64,000 bases of DNA from Urinicoccus massiliensis (lineage in GTDB: Bacteria > Bacillota > Clostridia > Tissierellales > Peptoniphilaceae). The stretch covers positions 714,093 to 778,092 of the forward strand of contig NZ_LT635492.1 of assembly GCF_900120405.1 (NCBI RefSeq), read 5' to 3'. The position numbers were made by a program, and so were the translations under genes. Below the pieces are notes generated by a model. That model was not told the origin of the DNA and did not search any database. It worked only from the letters and a program-made list of their open reading frames with translations. The first letter of the stretch is position 1; each line of letters starts with the position of its first letter. Positions 16,829 to 25,366 of the stretch are shown here, piece after piece.

Positions 16829-18310
16829 TCATCCTTGAAAAATCATCTTTTCCAGGGCATCAATGTCTAGGGCTTCCTCTAAACCATCCGCTAATTTGTC
16901 GAATTGTTCCTCCTTATAGGCGGCAAAATCGAAACTTTCTTTGCCGGGATCTAAATTTTTTTCCTTTAAAAGGGCTTCCACCAAGTTTTGAATAATTTCT
17001 CCTTGGTCTAAAAATCCATGGACATAGGTTCCTGCAACGGCCCCTTGGCAGGCCCCCTGACTTTCTGAAGAATTTGTATGGAGGCTTTGGCCCTCCCTTA
17101 AATCCGATTGGCCCATGTGGATTTCATAGCCCTTAAAGTCCAGTCCCGACCAGCAGGAGTAAAAACCTTCCAGGTCCTTGATCCTTCCATGGCATTGGAC
17201 GGTGGTTTTTTCCTTGGAAAAAACAGTGGTCATGGGCAAGAGGCCCAGGCCTCTTAATTGACCTCCAGATTCCACCCCATAGGGGTCTTCCATCCAATCT
17301 CCCAGCATTTGATAGCCTCCACAGATGCCAAAAATCGGCACCCCTGCTGTCTTTCTTTGGAGGATCTTGCTATCCAATCCCCTTTCCTTCATCCACTTGA
17401 AGTCATCCATGGTGGACTTGGATCCCGGAATGATAATCATGTCTGCCTCTTCCAATTCTTGGGGGCTGGTTACATAGGTCAGGTCCACATCTGGGTGGAG
17501 AGACAGGGCGTGAAAGTCTGTAGCATTGGATATTCTTGGAATCCGAACCACGGCAATTTGGACCCGGCCCCTTTTTCTAAAGCGGTTCATGTGGTCTGAA
17601 AGAGAATCTTCATCTTCAATATCAATGTCTAAATAGGGCAGGACTCCCAAAACCGGCACCTTGGTAATATCCTCCAACTGTCTCAGGCCCGGTTCTAAAA
17701 TCGATGGATCTCCCCGAAACTTATTGATGATAAAGCCCCGGGTCAGGTCTCTTTCCTCCTGGTCAAATAAGAGCATGGTCCCTGCCAGGGAGGCAAAGAC
17801 TCCCCCTCGGTCAATGTCCCCTACAATGACAAAGGGGGTTTGGGTCTTTTTGGCAAAACCCGTGTTGACCATGTCTTGGTCTTTTAAGTTGATTTCCGAC
17901 GGACTCCCGGCCCCCTCGCAAAGGATGAGGTCGTAGTCTTCTTTTAAGGATTCAAAGGCCTCTATAATTTTTGGAAAGAGCTTGTCCTTTTCCTTATAGT
18001 AGTCTCGAGCCGCCAGGGTCTTGTAGACCTTGCCCATGACAATGACCTGGCTCTTACGGTCGCTGGAGGGTTTTAAGAGGACGGGGTTCATCCGGACATC
18101 CGGCTCAATGCCTGCAGCTTCAGCCTGGACCACCTGGGCCCGGCCCATTTCAAATCCGTCCTTGGTTATAAAAGAATTTAGGGCCATGTTTTGGGCCTTA
18201 AAGGGGGCCACCCTGTAGCCCCTTCTCTTAAAAACCCTAGCCAGGCCGGCGGTTACAATACTCTTTCCTGCATTGGATGTGGTTCCTAAAATCATCAGTG
18301 CCTTGGTCAT
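16829..18310 (-). CDS. cobQ: cobyric acid synthase
   Basis: Glutamine- and ATP-dependent amidation of cobyrinic a,c-diamide at positions b, d, e and g; 493 aa. The N-terminal dethiobiotin-synthase-like ATPase has GTTSNAGKS (residues 8-16) and FKAQNMALNS; the C-terminal class I amidotransferase keeps its Cys (GICGGYQ) and its His (GTYVHG). It overlaps cobB by 4 bases. No other corrin genes are near, so this is either part of a dispersed pathway or a salvage route from cobyrinate-like intermediates. Confidence 0.95.
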   Translation of the reverse strand: MTKALMILGTTSNAGKSIVTAGLARVFKRRGYRVAPFKAQNMALNSFITKDGFEMGRAQVVQAEAAGIEPDVRMNPVLLKPSSDRKSQVIVMGKVYKTLAARDYYKEKDKLFPKIIEAFESLKEDYDLILCEGAGSPSEINLKDQDMVNTGFAKKTQTPFVIVGDIDRGGVFASLAGTMLLFDQEERDLTRGFIINKFRGDPSILEPGLRQLEDITKVPVLGVLPYLDIDIEDEDSLSDHMNRFRKRGRVQIAVVRIPRISNATDFHALSLHPDVDLTYVTSPQELEEADMIIIPGSKSTMDDFKWMKERGLDSKILQRKTAGVPIFGICGGYQMLGDWMEDPYGVESGGQLRGLGLLPMTTVFSKEKTTVQCHGRIKDLEGFYSCWSGLDFKGYEIHMGQSDLREGQSLHTNSSESQGACQGAVAGTYVHGFLDQGEIIQNLVEALLKEKNLDPGKESFDFAAYKEEQFDKLADGLEEALDIDALEKMIFQG

Positions 18311-19650
18311 TGCTTCATCTCCTTATATTTTTCCATGGCTTCCACAAAGCGGTGGGCCGCCTTGGGGTTGGCCATCAAGTGGATATGGGGGTAGCCTGCG
18401 CAGAGGTTGCCATCTTGGACCATGGCGGACCAGCCCCTTTGACTTTGGGGCTTTTTGCCCTGGAAGACTTCCCCAGGATTGGTGGATTTGGAATAGTGAA
18501 ATTCATGGGCCCGGATGTGGTCTCCCTTTTGGGCCAGGAGGTTGTCTTCCTGGGCCACCAGGTCAATATAACCAAAATTTTGTAGCTTGCCCGTCATTTG
18601 ACTGGTGCCCGGAATTAGGCCGGCCAGTTGGTAGGTCCGGTCTCCCTCTTGAAAACCCTCCAAGAGGGTCATGTAACCACCACACTCTGCAAAAATCGGC
18701 ATCCCCTTCTTGTGGCAGTCTCGAAGACTTTCTAAAAAGACTTGGTTTTTTTCCAAGTCCTCCATATAGAGTTCCGGATAACCTCCCCCTAGGTAGATTC
18801 CCTGGACATCTTGGGGGACGGCTTGGTTGGCCAGGGGAGAAAATTCTACAATATCCGCCCCCAGGTCTCTCAAGTAGTCTAGGGCGTCATTATAATAGAA
18901 GGAAAAGGCCCGGTCTCGAGCCAGGGCCAAGCGAACTTGGCCTATTTTTTTTACTTCCGGATAGGTGTCTGTTAAGTCTCCAGCCCCTTGACCCAGGGCC
19001 ATAAGACCTTCCAGGTCTATACTTTCCAAGGCCTGGTCCCCGTAAGTTCCCACCAGGTCTTGGAGGTTTTCAATTTCATCAGCTGTAATGAGGCCCAGGT
19101 GGCGACTTTCCAAGCCCTCTTCAAAAAGGGGCAGGTAGCCGTAAACCCGGATGCCTGTATTGTCTTCTACAATCTTCTTATAATAGGCCGCCATCATGGG
19201 AGACACTCCATTGAGTAAAACCCCCTGGATGTTGGCATCCTTGCGAAAATTTTGCACCCCTTGGACCAGGGCTGCCAGGGTGGCTGCCAGGCCCTTGGGC
19301 TTGACCACCAAAACCACAGGAGTCTTGGTCCTCCGGGCCAGGTCGTAGGATGAAGAGGAAAACCCGGTTGAAATTCCATCATAATAGCCCATGACCCCTT
19401 CAATAATGGACAGGTCTCCGGCATTTTTGGTCAAGAGGTGGATCAAAAGATCGTCTTCCATCATATAGGGGTCCAGGTTGCTGGAAGTCAAGCCCAAGAT
19501 CTTTTCATGGAACATGGGGTCAATGTAGTCCGGACCGGTTTTAAAGCTTCGAATATCCACCTGCATTTTTTTATAGGCTGCCAAAAGGGCCATGGTCATG
19601 GTGGTTTTTCCACTGTTTGAATTCATGGCCGCCAACATAAATCGACTCAT
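18307..19650 (-). CDS. cobB: cobyrinate a,c-diamide synthase
   Basis: CbiA/CobB family, 447 aa, amidating the a and c side chains of cobyrinate, the step before CobQ for this branch. P-loop NSNSGKTT is at residues 10-17; the C-terminal amidotransferase has Cys in AECGGYM and the RAHEFHYS segment with its His. RBS GAGG lies 5 bases before the ATG. It starts 2 bases after the GNAT gene stop and is coupled to cobQ. Confidence 0.93.
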   Translation of the reverse strand: MSRFMLAAMNSNSGKTTMTMALLAAYKKMQVDIRSFKTGPDYIDPMFHEKILGLTSSNLDPYMMEDDLLIHLLTKNAGDLSIIEGVMGYYDGISTGFSSSSYDLARRTKTPVVLVVKPKGLAATLAALVQGVQNFRKDANIQGVLLNGVSPMMAAYYKKIVEDNTGIRVYGYLPLFEEGLESRHLGLITADEIENLQDLVGTYGDQALESIDLEGLMALGQGAGDLTDTYPEVKKIGQVRLALARDRAFSFYYNDALDYLRDLGADIVEFSPLANQAVPQDVQGIYLGGGYPELYMEDLEKNQVFLESLRDCHKKGMPIFAECGGYMTLLEGFQEGDRTYQLAGLIPGTSQMTGKLQNFGYIDLVAQEDNLLAQKGDHIRAHEFHYSKSTNPGEVFQGKKPQSQRGWSAMVQDGNLCAGYPHIHLMANPKAAHRFVEAMEKYKEMKQ

Positions 19651-19652
19651 CT

Positions 19653-20147
19653 TTACCTCAATTCTTTTTCAAATCCGTCCCGGTCCGTTCCATCAGCTAC
19701 TTGGATGACGCCGGCATAGCGGTAGTTTCTTTTCTTCAATATCCTCTGCATGGCCTTGTTTTCCCTATGGGTATCAATCCGAACCAGGGACAACTTTTGG
19801 GCAAAATAGGATTCAATATCCTGGAAGATGCCATTGGAAAGTCCCCGGCCCTGGCCGGCATCTCCAATGGCCAGCCGGTGGATGGTGACATAGGACCCTT
19901 TAAAAGTCCAGGCCCCTTGAATTTTTTCATAATTTTTTTCTTGGCCCAGGACACAGGCCACCACGGCAATAACTTGGCCCCCATCCTCCCAGACATAGGC
20001 TTGGTCCTCTTCCAGGTCCTTCAAAAAATCAAGACCAGAAGGATAGGCCCCCTGCCACTGGTCCAGGCCTTCTGCCGCCATCCGGGCCTTGGCCTCTTGG
20101 TAAATTTTTTCTACAGCTTCCAAGTCTTGGATCTTTCCCTTACGCAT
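19653..20147 (-). CDS. GNAT-family N-acetyltransferase
   Basis: 164 aa. The acetyl-CoA site is recognisable in IHRLAIGDAGQGRGLSNGIF (pattern Q/RxxGxG/A), and the fold start KIQDLEAVEKIYQEAKARM is typical of the family. The substrate is unknown. The ATG at 20147 is preferred over a TTG 9 bases upstream because AGGAG lies 9 bases before the ATG and touches the TTG. It overlaps the sfsA stop by 8 bases. Confidence 0.85.
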   Translation of the reverse strand: MRKGKIQDLEAVEKIYQEAKARMAAEGLDQWQGAYPSGLDFLKDLEEDQAYVWEDGGQVIAVVACVLGQEKNYEKIQGAWTFKGSYVTIHRLAIGDAGQGRGLSNGIFQDIESYFAQKLSLVRIDTHRENKAMQRILKKRNYRYAGVIQVADGTDRDGFEKELR

Positions 20148-20832
20148 AAAAATCAACTCCTAGCTGGATGGGCACTTCCCTATTTAAATGGATTTCCCCA
20201 GGACCGACCTTGCAGTCATAGGCGTGGACCCCCAGGCCCTTATCCATGGCCTCTTCCAGGGTCTTGGCGAAAAAGGGATCCATGGCCTGGTTGGGACTAA
20301 AGAGGTCAACTCCTTCCATTTGGATGACAAAAATCAAGTGGGCCTTCTTGCCCAGGTCTAGGGCCCGGACCAATTCTTGGATGTGGCGAGCCCCTCTTTC
20401 TGTTACGGCATCGGGAAAGGCCGCCCGGTTTTTTCGCTCCAGGGTCACCCCCTTGACTTCAAAGTAACTGTCCTTGTCAGCAAAGTCTAAACGACTATGG
20501 CCGAAAGTCACCTCACTTTTTAGGCTGGCCGGGTCCATAAAGGGAATTTTCCCGGCCAGGCCTGCCTCCTTAACCAGCTTGTTGGGGGCTCCCGAATCCA
20601 GGTTAATGAGGCGACCAGCCTTGTTAATGGCAATAAGGCTGTACTTGGTTTTCCGCTTAGAGTTTTGACTTTCCAAGAGGTAACAAGTCTCCCCCTTAAG
20701 CAACAATTCCTGGCAGCGACCAGTGTTGGGTACATGGACCACCACCTCCTGGCCTCCTAAAAGGCAGCGGGCAATAAAGCGGTTGTCCCGGTGGATAAAG
20801 GAGGCTTCTAAGACATTTCCTTCATAAAACAT
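20140..20832 (-). CDS. sfsA: SfsA-family DNA/RNA-nuclease-like protein
   Basis: 230 aa, the normal length. The OB-like N-terminus (FIHRDNRFIARC, HVPNTGRCQELL) and the C-terminal nuclease-like core (RLDFADKDSYFEVKGVTLE, AxFPDAVTERGARHI) are clear. The protein was first linked to sugar fermentation in E. coli; its biochemical role is unsettled. The ATG at 20832 has GGAGG 8 bases upstream, whereas the frame opens with a TTG before that site. It overlaps the stop of the upstream TIM-barrel gene by 11 bases. Confidence 0.92.
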   Translation of the reverse strand: MFYEGNVLEASFIHRDNRFIARCLLGGQEVVVHVPNTGRCQELLLKGETCYLLESQNSKRKTKYSLIAINKAGRLINLDSGAPNKLVKEAGLAGKIPFMDPASLKSEVTFGHSRLDFADKDSYFEVKGVTLERKNRAAFPDAVTERGARHIQELVRALDLGKKAHLIFVIQMEGVDLFSPNQAMDPFFAKTLEEAMDKGLGVHAYDCKVGPGEIHLNREVPIQLGVDFYA

Positions 20833-21616
20833 AGTCCAGTCCTCCCTGGTCAATGGCCTCTTGGAAGAGGGCCACTTCTTTTAAGATATCCCGAGGAAAA
20901 TACTCCAGGCTCAAGGGTACATTGAGCCCGTGCCTTTGGAAGAGGGACAAAATTTCAATCCTCTCCTCAGGACCGGGTGGCATGTGCTGGTCTATCTCCC
21001 CATTGTTCCAATGGACATGACTGTAGCGGATCCGGTCTCCTAGGATGTCAAACCACTGGTCCAGGGAAAATTTTTTAGACAGTCGGGCGTGGCCCAGGTC
21101 CAGGTTGACCTGGACCCTGGGATGGTCAATGGCATCCACCAGGTCCCGGAGCCGTCTGGGATCGTCTTCGTAGACATTTTCTAAAAGCAGGTAGCCCTTA
21201 AAGGATGAAAATTCCTCCATCAGGGTATGAAAGACCCTCTTGTTTTCCTTCCGGTCCAGGTCCATCAAAAGAGAACTTTGGACAAAGGGGTTGATTTGGG
21301 AATGAAAAACCAAGTAGTCCGCCCCCAGCAAGACCGCCATATTTAGGCTCATCCGATACTTAAACATGGACGCCTCCTGGATGGCCCGGTCATAGGAATA
21401 GGGTTTTAAGTCAATAAAGGCCCCGTGGATGGCAAAGGGCCCCCTAATTTTTTCCCTCACCTGTAAATAATAATTGAGACTGTCGGCAAAGTTTTCTTGG
21501 AAGAGGTTGACTTCTGTAAAGTCTTGAATTTCCAAACCTATATTTTCTTTATTGCATACATCCGGAGAAAAAGTCTCCTTGGATTGGATGGCTTGTAAAA
21601 TGGTTAATTGCTTCAT
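20822..21616 (-). CDS. xylose-isomerase-like TIM-barrel protein
   Basis: 264-aa protein of the sugar phosphate isomerase/AP-endonuclease IV superfamily. Conserved metal-site patterns appear as FHSQIN, LLENVYED, VNLDLGHARL and SHVHWNNGEIDQHMPPG (His and Asp/Glu ligands), ending in LSLEYFPRD. The substrate cannot be told. RBS TGGAGG lies 4 bases before the ATG. It heads a run of overlapping genes (sfsA, GNAT, cobB, cobQ) with a promoter holding a perfect palindrome. Confidence 0.8.
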   Translation of the reverse strand: MKQLTILQAIQSKETFSPDVCNKENIGLEIQDFTEVNLFQENFADSLNYYLQVREKIRGPFAIHGAFIDLKPYSYDRAIQEASMFKYRMSLNMAVLLGADYLVFHSQINPFVQSSLLMDLDRKENKRVFHTLMEEFSSFKGYLLLENVYEDDPRRLRDLVDAIDHPRVQVNLDLGHARLSKKFSLDQWFDILGDRIRYSHVHWNNGEIDQHMPPGPEERIEILSLFQRHGLNVPLSLEYFPRDILKEVALFQEAIDQGGLDYVL

Positions 21617-21633
21617 AAATCCTCCATGGATTC

Positions 21634-21662
21634 ATTATATCACAGACCTTGGGGTCTGAAAA
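21634..21662 (-). promoter_or_regulatory. promoter of the TIM-barrel/sfsA/cob operon with internal palindrome
   Basis: Extended -10 (TGATATAAT; -10 at 21634-21639), weak -35 TTTTCA (21657-21662). The spacer holds a perfect palindrome CAGACC-TTGG-GGTCTG at 21643-21658, well placed for a repressor or a MerR-type activator. Confidence 0.55.
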
Positions 21663-21705
21663 TAATCATGTAGTTAAAACTCATTCCTGTTTATTTTTCT
21701 CCTGT

Positions 21706-21751
21706 AAATAATATGAGTATTTGTTTATATGTTGATATTATCATATTATTT
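21706..21751. repeat. long-armed inverted repeat upstream of znuA
   Basis: Perfect 11-bp arms AAATAATATGA (21706-21716) and TCATATTATTT (21741-21751), 24 bases apart. It lies in the AT-rich gap about 65 bases before the znuA -35. Possible regulatory site; it does not match the Bacillus Zur box closely. Confidence 0.45.
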
Positions 21752-21816
21752 AGAATTTATCTTAAAGATTTTTTTCTTATATTTTTAATTATTGCAATTC
21801 ATTCCTATATATTCTC

Positions 21817-21844
21817 TTGACTTTTCTTTCTTCAATGGTACAAT
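21817..21844 (+). promoter_or_regulatory. znuACB promoter
   Basis: -35 TTGACT (21817-21822), 16-bp spacer, -10 TACAAT (21839-21844). An alternative, TTGACC at 21853 with TATACT 18 bases on, lies just downstream. Confidence 0.65.
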
Positions 21845-21901
21845 AGGTTCGTTGACCAAATATATATACTATTAATATACTATTAAAGGAGATGTTTTTT
21901 T

Positions 21902-22978
21902 ATGTTAAAAAAATCCATCCGTTTTCTTCTAGTCTTAACGGTCTTTGCCCTGGCTGCCTGCCAAAAGGCTCCGGCCAATAATCCAGGAGAAATGGATACC
22001 ACCAGCAAGGAAGTTAAACAAGTTGTCTATACATCCTTTTTCCCCATTTACGATTTAACCCAAAGCCTGGCCGGCCCGGACTTTGACGTTCGGTCCTTTA
22101 TGCCCCTGGAAGCGGAAGCCCACGACTGGGAACCCTCTGCCAAGGACATTAAGGAATTGTCCCAAGCCGACCTTTTAGTTGTCAACGGGGCAGGAATGGA
22201 AGCTTGGCTACCCAAGGTTCAAGAAGCCCTGCCAGACTTGAAGGTTCTTGACCTGAGCCAAGGTTTGGATTTAATTAAGGCAAGTCACCACCATGACGAC
22301 GCTGACGAAGACCATGATCATGACCATGACGATGCTGAAGAAGCCCATGACCATGACCACGACGAGGCTGAAGAAGCCCACCACCACGACGAAGCAGAAG
22401 AAGACCACGACCATGAAGAAGACCACGAAGGCCACCACCATCACCATCATGGTCCCAACGACCCCCACAGCTTTTTATCTTTAAGCAACGCCATCCAATA
22501 TGTGGACAAGATTAACCAGGCCCTGGGAGAATTGAACCCCGACAAGAAGGCTGCTGTTAATGACCGGGCCCAAGCCCTTTCCAAGGACTTCAAGGACCTT
22601 CTTGACCAATACAAGGAAGTCTTTGCCCAAAAGAAAAACAAGACCTTTATCGTTCCCCACCAAGCCTTTGGCTACCTGGCCCGGGACTTTGGTCTGGAAC
22701 AATACCCCCTTCAAGGCCTTACCTCTGTTTCCGAACCAGACTTGAAAACCATCCAAGAAGCCATTGCAACCTGTAAGACACTTGGCATCAAAACAGTCTT
22801 CTACGAATTTGGCGGCCCCTCCAAGGGAGCAGAAGCCATTGCCAAAGAAGCCAAGATTGAAGCTGCCCCCCTGGCTACCATGGAAATGAAGGTGCCAGGA
22901 AAAGACGGCCAAGACCTCCACTACAAGGACTTAATGGAAATGAACCTGAAAAACATTGCTGAAAGCCTAGGCCAATGA
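21902..22978 (+). CDS. znuA: zinc-binding lipoprotein of an ABC importer, His-rich
   Basis: Cluster A-I metal-binding protein, 358 aa. Signal peptide with ALAAC lipobox (Cys 20). The metal ligands are expected at His in EAHDWEPSAKDI (near 77), in GPNDPHSFLSL (near 190), in VPHQAFGYLARDFG (near 255) and an acidic residue in FYEFGG. Between the first two lies a loop of about 60 residues built from His, Asp and Glu (residues about 123-185), typical of zinc rather than manganese proteins and thought to gather zinc. The neighbours znuC and znuB overlap. RBS AAGGAG precedes the ATG. Confidence 0.93.
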   Translation: MLKKSIRFLLVLTVFALAACQKAPANNPGEMDTTSKEVKQVVYTSFFPIYDLTQSLAGPDFDVRSFMPLEAEAHDWEPSAKDIKELSQADLLVVNGAGMEAWLPKVQEALPDLKVLDLSQGLDLIKASHHHDDADEDHDHDHDDAEEAHDHDHDEAEEAHHHDEAEEDHDHEEDHEGHHHHHHGPNDPHSFLSLSNAIQYVDKINQALGELNPDKKAAVNDRAQALSKDFKDLLDQYKEVFAQKKNKTFIVPHQAFGYLARDFGLEQYPLQGLTSVSEPDLKTIQEAIATCKTLGIKTVFYEFGGPSKGAEAIAKEAKIEAAPLATMEMKVPGKDGQDLHYKDLMEMNLKNIAESLGQ

Positions 22979-23637
22979 CAGCCCTCAGCATAAAAAACTT
23001 AACTTTTTCCTATGGGGACCAGGACCTTTTAAAAGACCTATCTATGGAGGTTCAAAAGGGAGACCTGGCTCTGCTCCTGGGAGAAAACGGGTCCGGGAAG
23101 TCCACCCTCTTAAAGTGCATCCTGGGCCTCTTGCCCTACCAGGGGCAAATAAAAATTTTTGACCGGGAAGTCACAAAAAATATGGACCTTTCCTCCATTT
23201 CCTATGTTCCCCAACAGGGAGATCAAATCAACCTCTCCTTCCCCATCAATGTTTTGGAGTATGTCCTCTTGGGCCTCTACCAATCCTTTAATTTTTTTAA
23301 GCAACCCAGCAGGACCAACAAGGCCCGGGCCATGGACCTTTTAGAGGATCTGGGCCTGGCCTCCCTGGCTAGCCAACCAGTCCAAACCCTATCCGGCGGC
23401 CAGAGGCAGAGGGTCTTTATTGCCCAGGCCCTGGTGAAAAATCCCCGACTTTTAATTTTAGACGAGCCTACAGTGGGGATTGATTCCCACCACTTGGCTT
23501 CCTTTAAGGAACTTTTGGCCCAGCTGCTAGGGGACCGGGACCTGACCATCCTAATGGTCACCCATGACCCGGACTTTAAAAACCTGCCGGATGCTCAAGT
23601 TTACATGCTAAGTAGGGGGGTCTTAAGCCATGGTTGA
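22975..23637 (+). CDS. znuC: zinc ABC transporter ATPase
   Basis: 220-aa nucleotide-binding subunit. Walker A GENGSGKST (about 37-45), Q-loop VPQQ, signature LSGGQRQR, Walker B LLILDEPTVGID, H-loop VTHD. It overlaps znuA by 4 and znuB by 8 bases, so all three subunits are translationally coupled. Confidence 0.93.
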   Translation: MTALSIKNLTFSYGDQDLLKDLSMEVQKGDLALLLGENGSGKSTLLKCILGLLPYQGQIKIFDREVTKNMDLSSISYVPQQGDQINLSFPINVLEYVLLGLYQSFNFFKQPSRTNKARAMDLLEDLGLASLASQPVQTLSGGQRQRVFIAQALVKNPRLLILDEPTVGIDSHHLASFKELLAQLLGDRDLTILMVTHDPDFKNLPDAQVYMLSRGVLSHG

Positions 23638-24445
23638 AATGCTACAATTTTCCTATATGCGCCAGGCCCTTTATGTGGGCATCCTCCTGTCCATTATGAT
23701 CCCCTCTCTGGGGGTGATTATGGTCCACCGGAAGACTTCCATGATTGGCGACGCCCTGTCCCATTCCTCCCTGGCCGGTGTGGCCCTGGGTTTGATTTTA
23801 AATATTGATCCGGTCATTGGGGCCCTTTGCCTTTGTGTCTTTGCTGGCCTGTCCATGAACGCCATCCGGAAAAGATTCCCCCAATTTGGCGACATGGCCA
23901 CAGCCATTGTCATGTCCACAGGCCTGGCCCTGGCTTCTGTCCTTTCAGACTTTGCTAAGGGTGGGTCTTCCTTTGACGCCTACCTCTTTGGGTCCATTAC
24001 TGTGGTTTCTTCCCTGGACACCCTCTTAATCAGCATCTGTTTTGTCCTGGTGGTTTTTTCTTGTATCTACTACTACCAGGCCCTTTTATCCCTGGCCATT
24101 GACCCTATCCTGGCCCGGATTAACGGAGTCAAGGAAGGACAAATTGACACCCTCTTTACCATCCTGTCGGCAGCCACCATTGCCATTTCCTGTAAGGTAG
24201 TGGGGGCCTTGATGATTTCTTCTCTCATTGTCCTGCCCACAGCTACGGCTCTTTTATTTGCCAAGTCCTACAAGCAGGTCTACCTGACCTCGGTCCTTTT
24301 AGGCTCCCTCTATATGTTGGTGGGGCTCTTGTCCTCCTATTTTTACGGGATTAAACCTGGAGGAAGTGTCGTCTTAATAGCCCTGGCGGCCTTCCTGGTC
24401 CTGGGACTTTTTGGAAAAATAAAAAAATGGATGCAAAAAAAATGA
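23630..24445 (+). CDS. znuB: zinc ABC transporter permease
   Basis: ABC-3 family membrane subunit, 271 aa, with seven to eight hydrophobic helices. The GDALSHSSLAGVALG segment and the late GALMISSLIVLPTATAL segment are family hallmarks. It is the last gene of the operon and ends in a strong bidirectional terminator. Confidence 0.93.
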   Translation: MVEMLQFSYMRQALYVGILLSIMIPSLGVIMVHRKTSMIGDALSHSSLAGVALGLILNIDPVIGALCLCVFAGLSMNAIRKRFPQFGDMATAIVMSTGLALASVLSDFAKGGSSFDAYLFGSITVVSSLDTLLISICFVLVVFSCIYYYQALLSLAIDPILARINGVKEGQIDTLFTILSAATIAISCKVVGALMISSLIVLPTATALLFAKSYKQVYLTSVLLGSLYMLVGLLSSYFYGIKPGGSVVLIALAAFLVLGLFGKIKKWMQKK

Positions 24446-24467
24446 CAGTCTCACGACTGTCATTTTT
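24438..24467. terminator. bidirectional terminator between znuB and the phosphoesterase gene
   Basis: AAAAATGACAGTC (24438-24450) and GACTGTCATTTTT (24455-24467), perfect, 4-base loop. Confidence 0.9.
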
Positions 24468-25275
24468 CTTTTTCCAGACTAACCACCACCAGGTCCGGAG
24501 GGTTGTTGATCCGGATGGGAAAGGATGAATTTCCCAAGCCCCGGCTGGTGATTTGTCTGGTTTCTTTTAATTTTTGCATCCCCTGGGCCCCCTGGGGAAA
24601 AAATTCTCCATAGGGGCTTAAAAGAGGTCCCAGGATGGGCAGACGGATTTGCCCTCCATGGAGGTGGCCCGCAAGGACCAGGTCCAGAGGGTAGGAGGCA
24701 AAGAGACTCAAAAAGTCTGGCCTGTGGACCAGAAGGACCTGGTAGGCCTGGGGGTCAAAAGAGGCCTGGTCCAAAAGCTTCCTGTAGTAGTCTTCCATAT
24801 CCTTTTTGGACAGGCCCCTTCCCTGGCTCCGGGGATCTTGGAAACCGTGAAGCTCTAACCCTTCTTCCAGGACCAGGGACTCATTGTCCAGGATGTGGAT
24901 GCCCAAGTCTCGGTAGGCCTGGTGGATTTTTTCCAGGTCTTTGATCCGGTGTTCATGGTTACCAGTTACATAATAGCAGGGGTAGTGGACCACCAGTCTT
25001 TTTAAGAAATTCAGAGTAACTTCTGGCTTGGTCTTCCGGCTGTCCACCAGGTCTCCTGTCAAAAAAATATAGTCTGGATCTTCCTGGCAGATGGCCCGGT
25101 AGACTTTTTCTTGAAAGCCCCTGTGGTCATGGTTGTGGAAGTCCGATATCTGGCAAATCTTAAGAGACCGGCTAATTTTTTTACTTTTTATTTGATAGCG
25201 GCTTAGGGCCAGGGACTGGTTCTCCCGATAGATGAGAAGCCCTGCCAGGACCAGGGCCAAAAGAATGAAATACAA
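24460..25275 (-). CDS. membrane-anchored metallophosphoesterase (YkuE/YaeI-like)
   Basis: Calcineurin-type phosphoesterase of about 271 aa with an N-terminal membrane helix. All dimetal motifs are visible: DFHNHD, GDLVDS, GNHEHR, VHRPD and AGHLHGGQ. The family includes lipid A precursor and UDP-sugar or wall-related hydrolases; the substrate here is unknown. The TTG at 25275 is chosen because GGAGG lies 5 bases upstream; a TTG 12 bases earlier overlaps that site. It is a single-gene unit. Confidence 0.85.
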   Translation of the reverse strand: MYFILLALVLAGLLIYRENQSLALSRYQIKSKKISRSLKICQISDFHNHDHRGFQEKVYRAICQEDPDYIFLTGDLVDSRKTKPEVTLNFLKRLVVHYPCYYVTGNHEHRIKDLEKIHQAYRDLGIHILDNESLVLEEGLELHGFQDPRSQGRGLSKKDMEDYYRKLLDQASFDPQAYQVLLVHRPDFLSLFASYPLDLVLAGHLHGGQIRLPILGPLLSPYGEFFPQGAQGMQKLKETRQITSRGLGNSSFPIRINNPPDLVVVSLEKEK

Positions 25276-25336
25276 GACGACCTCCAAAACTTTTACCAGA
25301 TCCTTGTCTGGTAATTTTTATCTTCATGTTGGATTG

Positions 25337-25366
25337 AAAAAAGTGGGACCTTGATCCCACTTTTTT
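25337..25366 (-). terminator. terminator after the M42 peptidase gene
   Basis: AAAAAAGTGGGA (25337-25348) and TCCCACTTTTTT (25355-25366), perfect stem overlapping the stop codon; it ends the pyr-carAB-M42 transcript. Confidence 0.9.

Noticed and set aside
16829-19650. Reading cobQ/cobB as GatD/MurT peptidoglycan amidation proteins
   Set aside because: Both carry the full-length corrin-type ATPase plus amidotransferase layout with canonical motifs, not the Mur ligase/short amidotransferase pair.
22290-22470. Repetitive DNA in znuA that looks like a short tandem repeat or CRISPR-like pattern
   Set aside because: It is simply the codons of the His/Asp/Glu loop, in frame, with no spacers. No CRISPR array or cas gene is present in the window.
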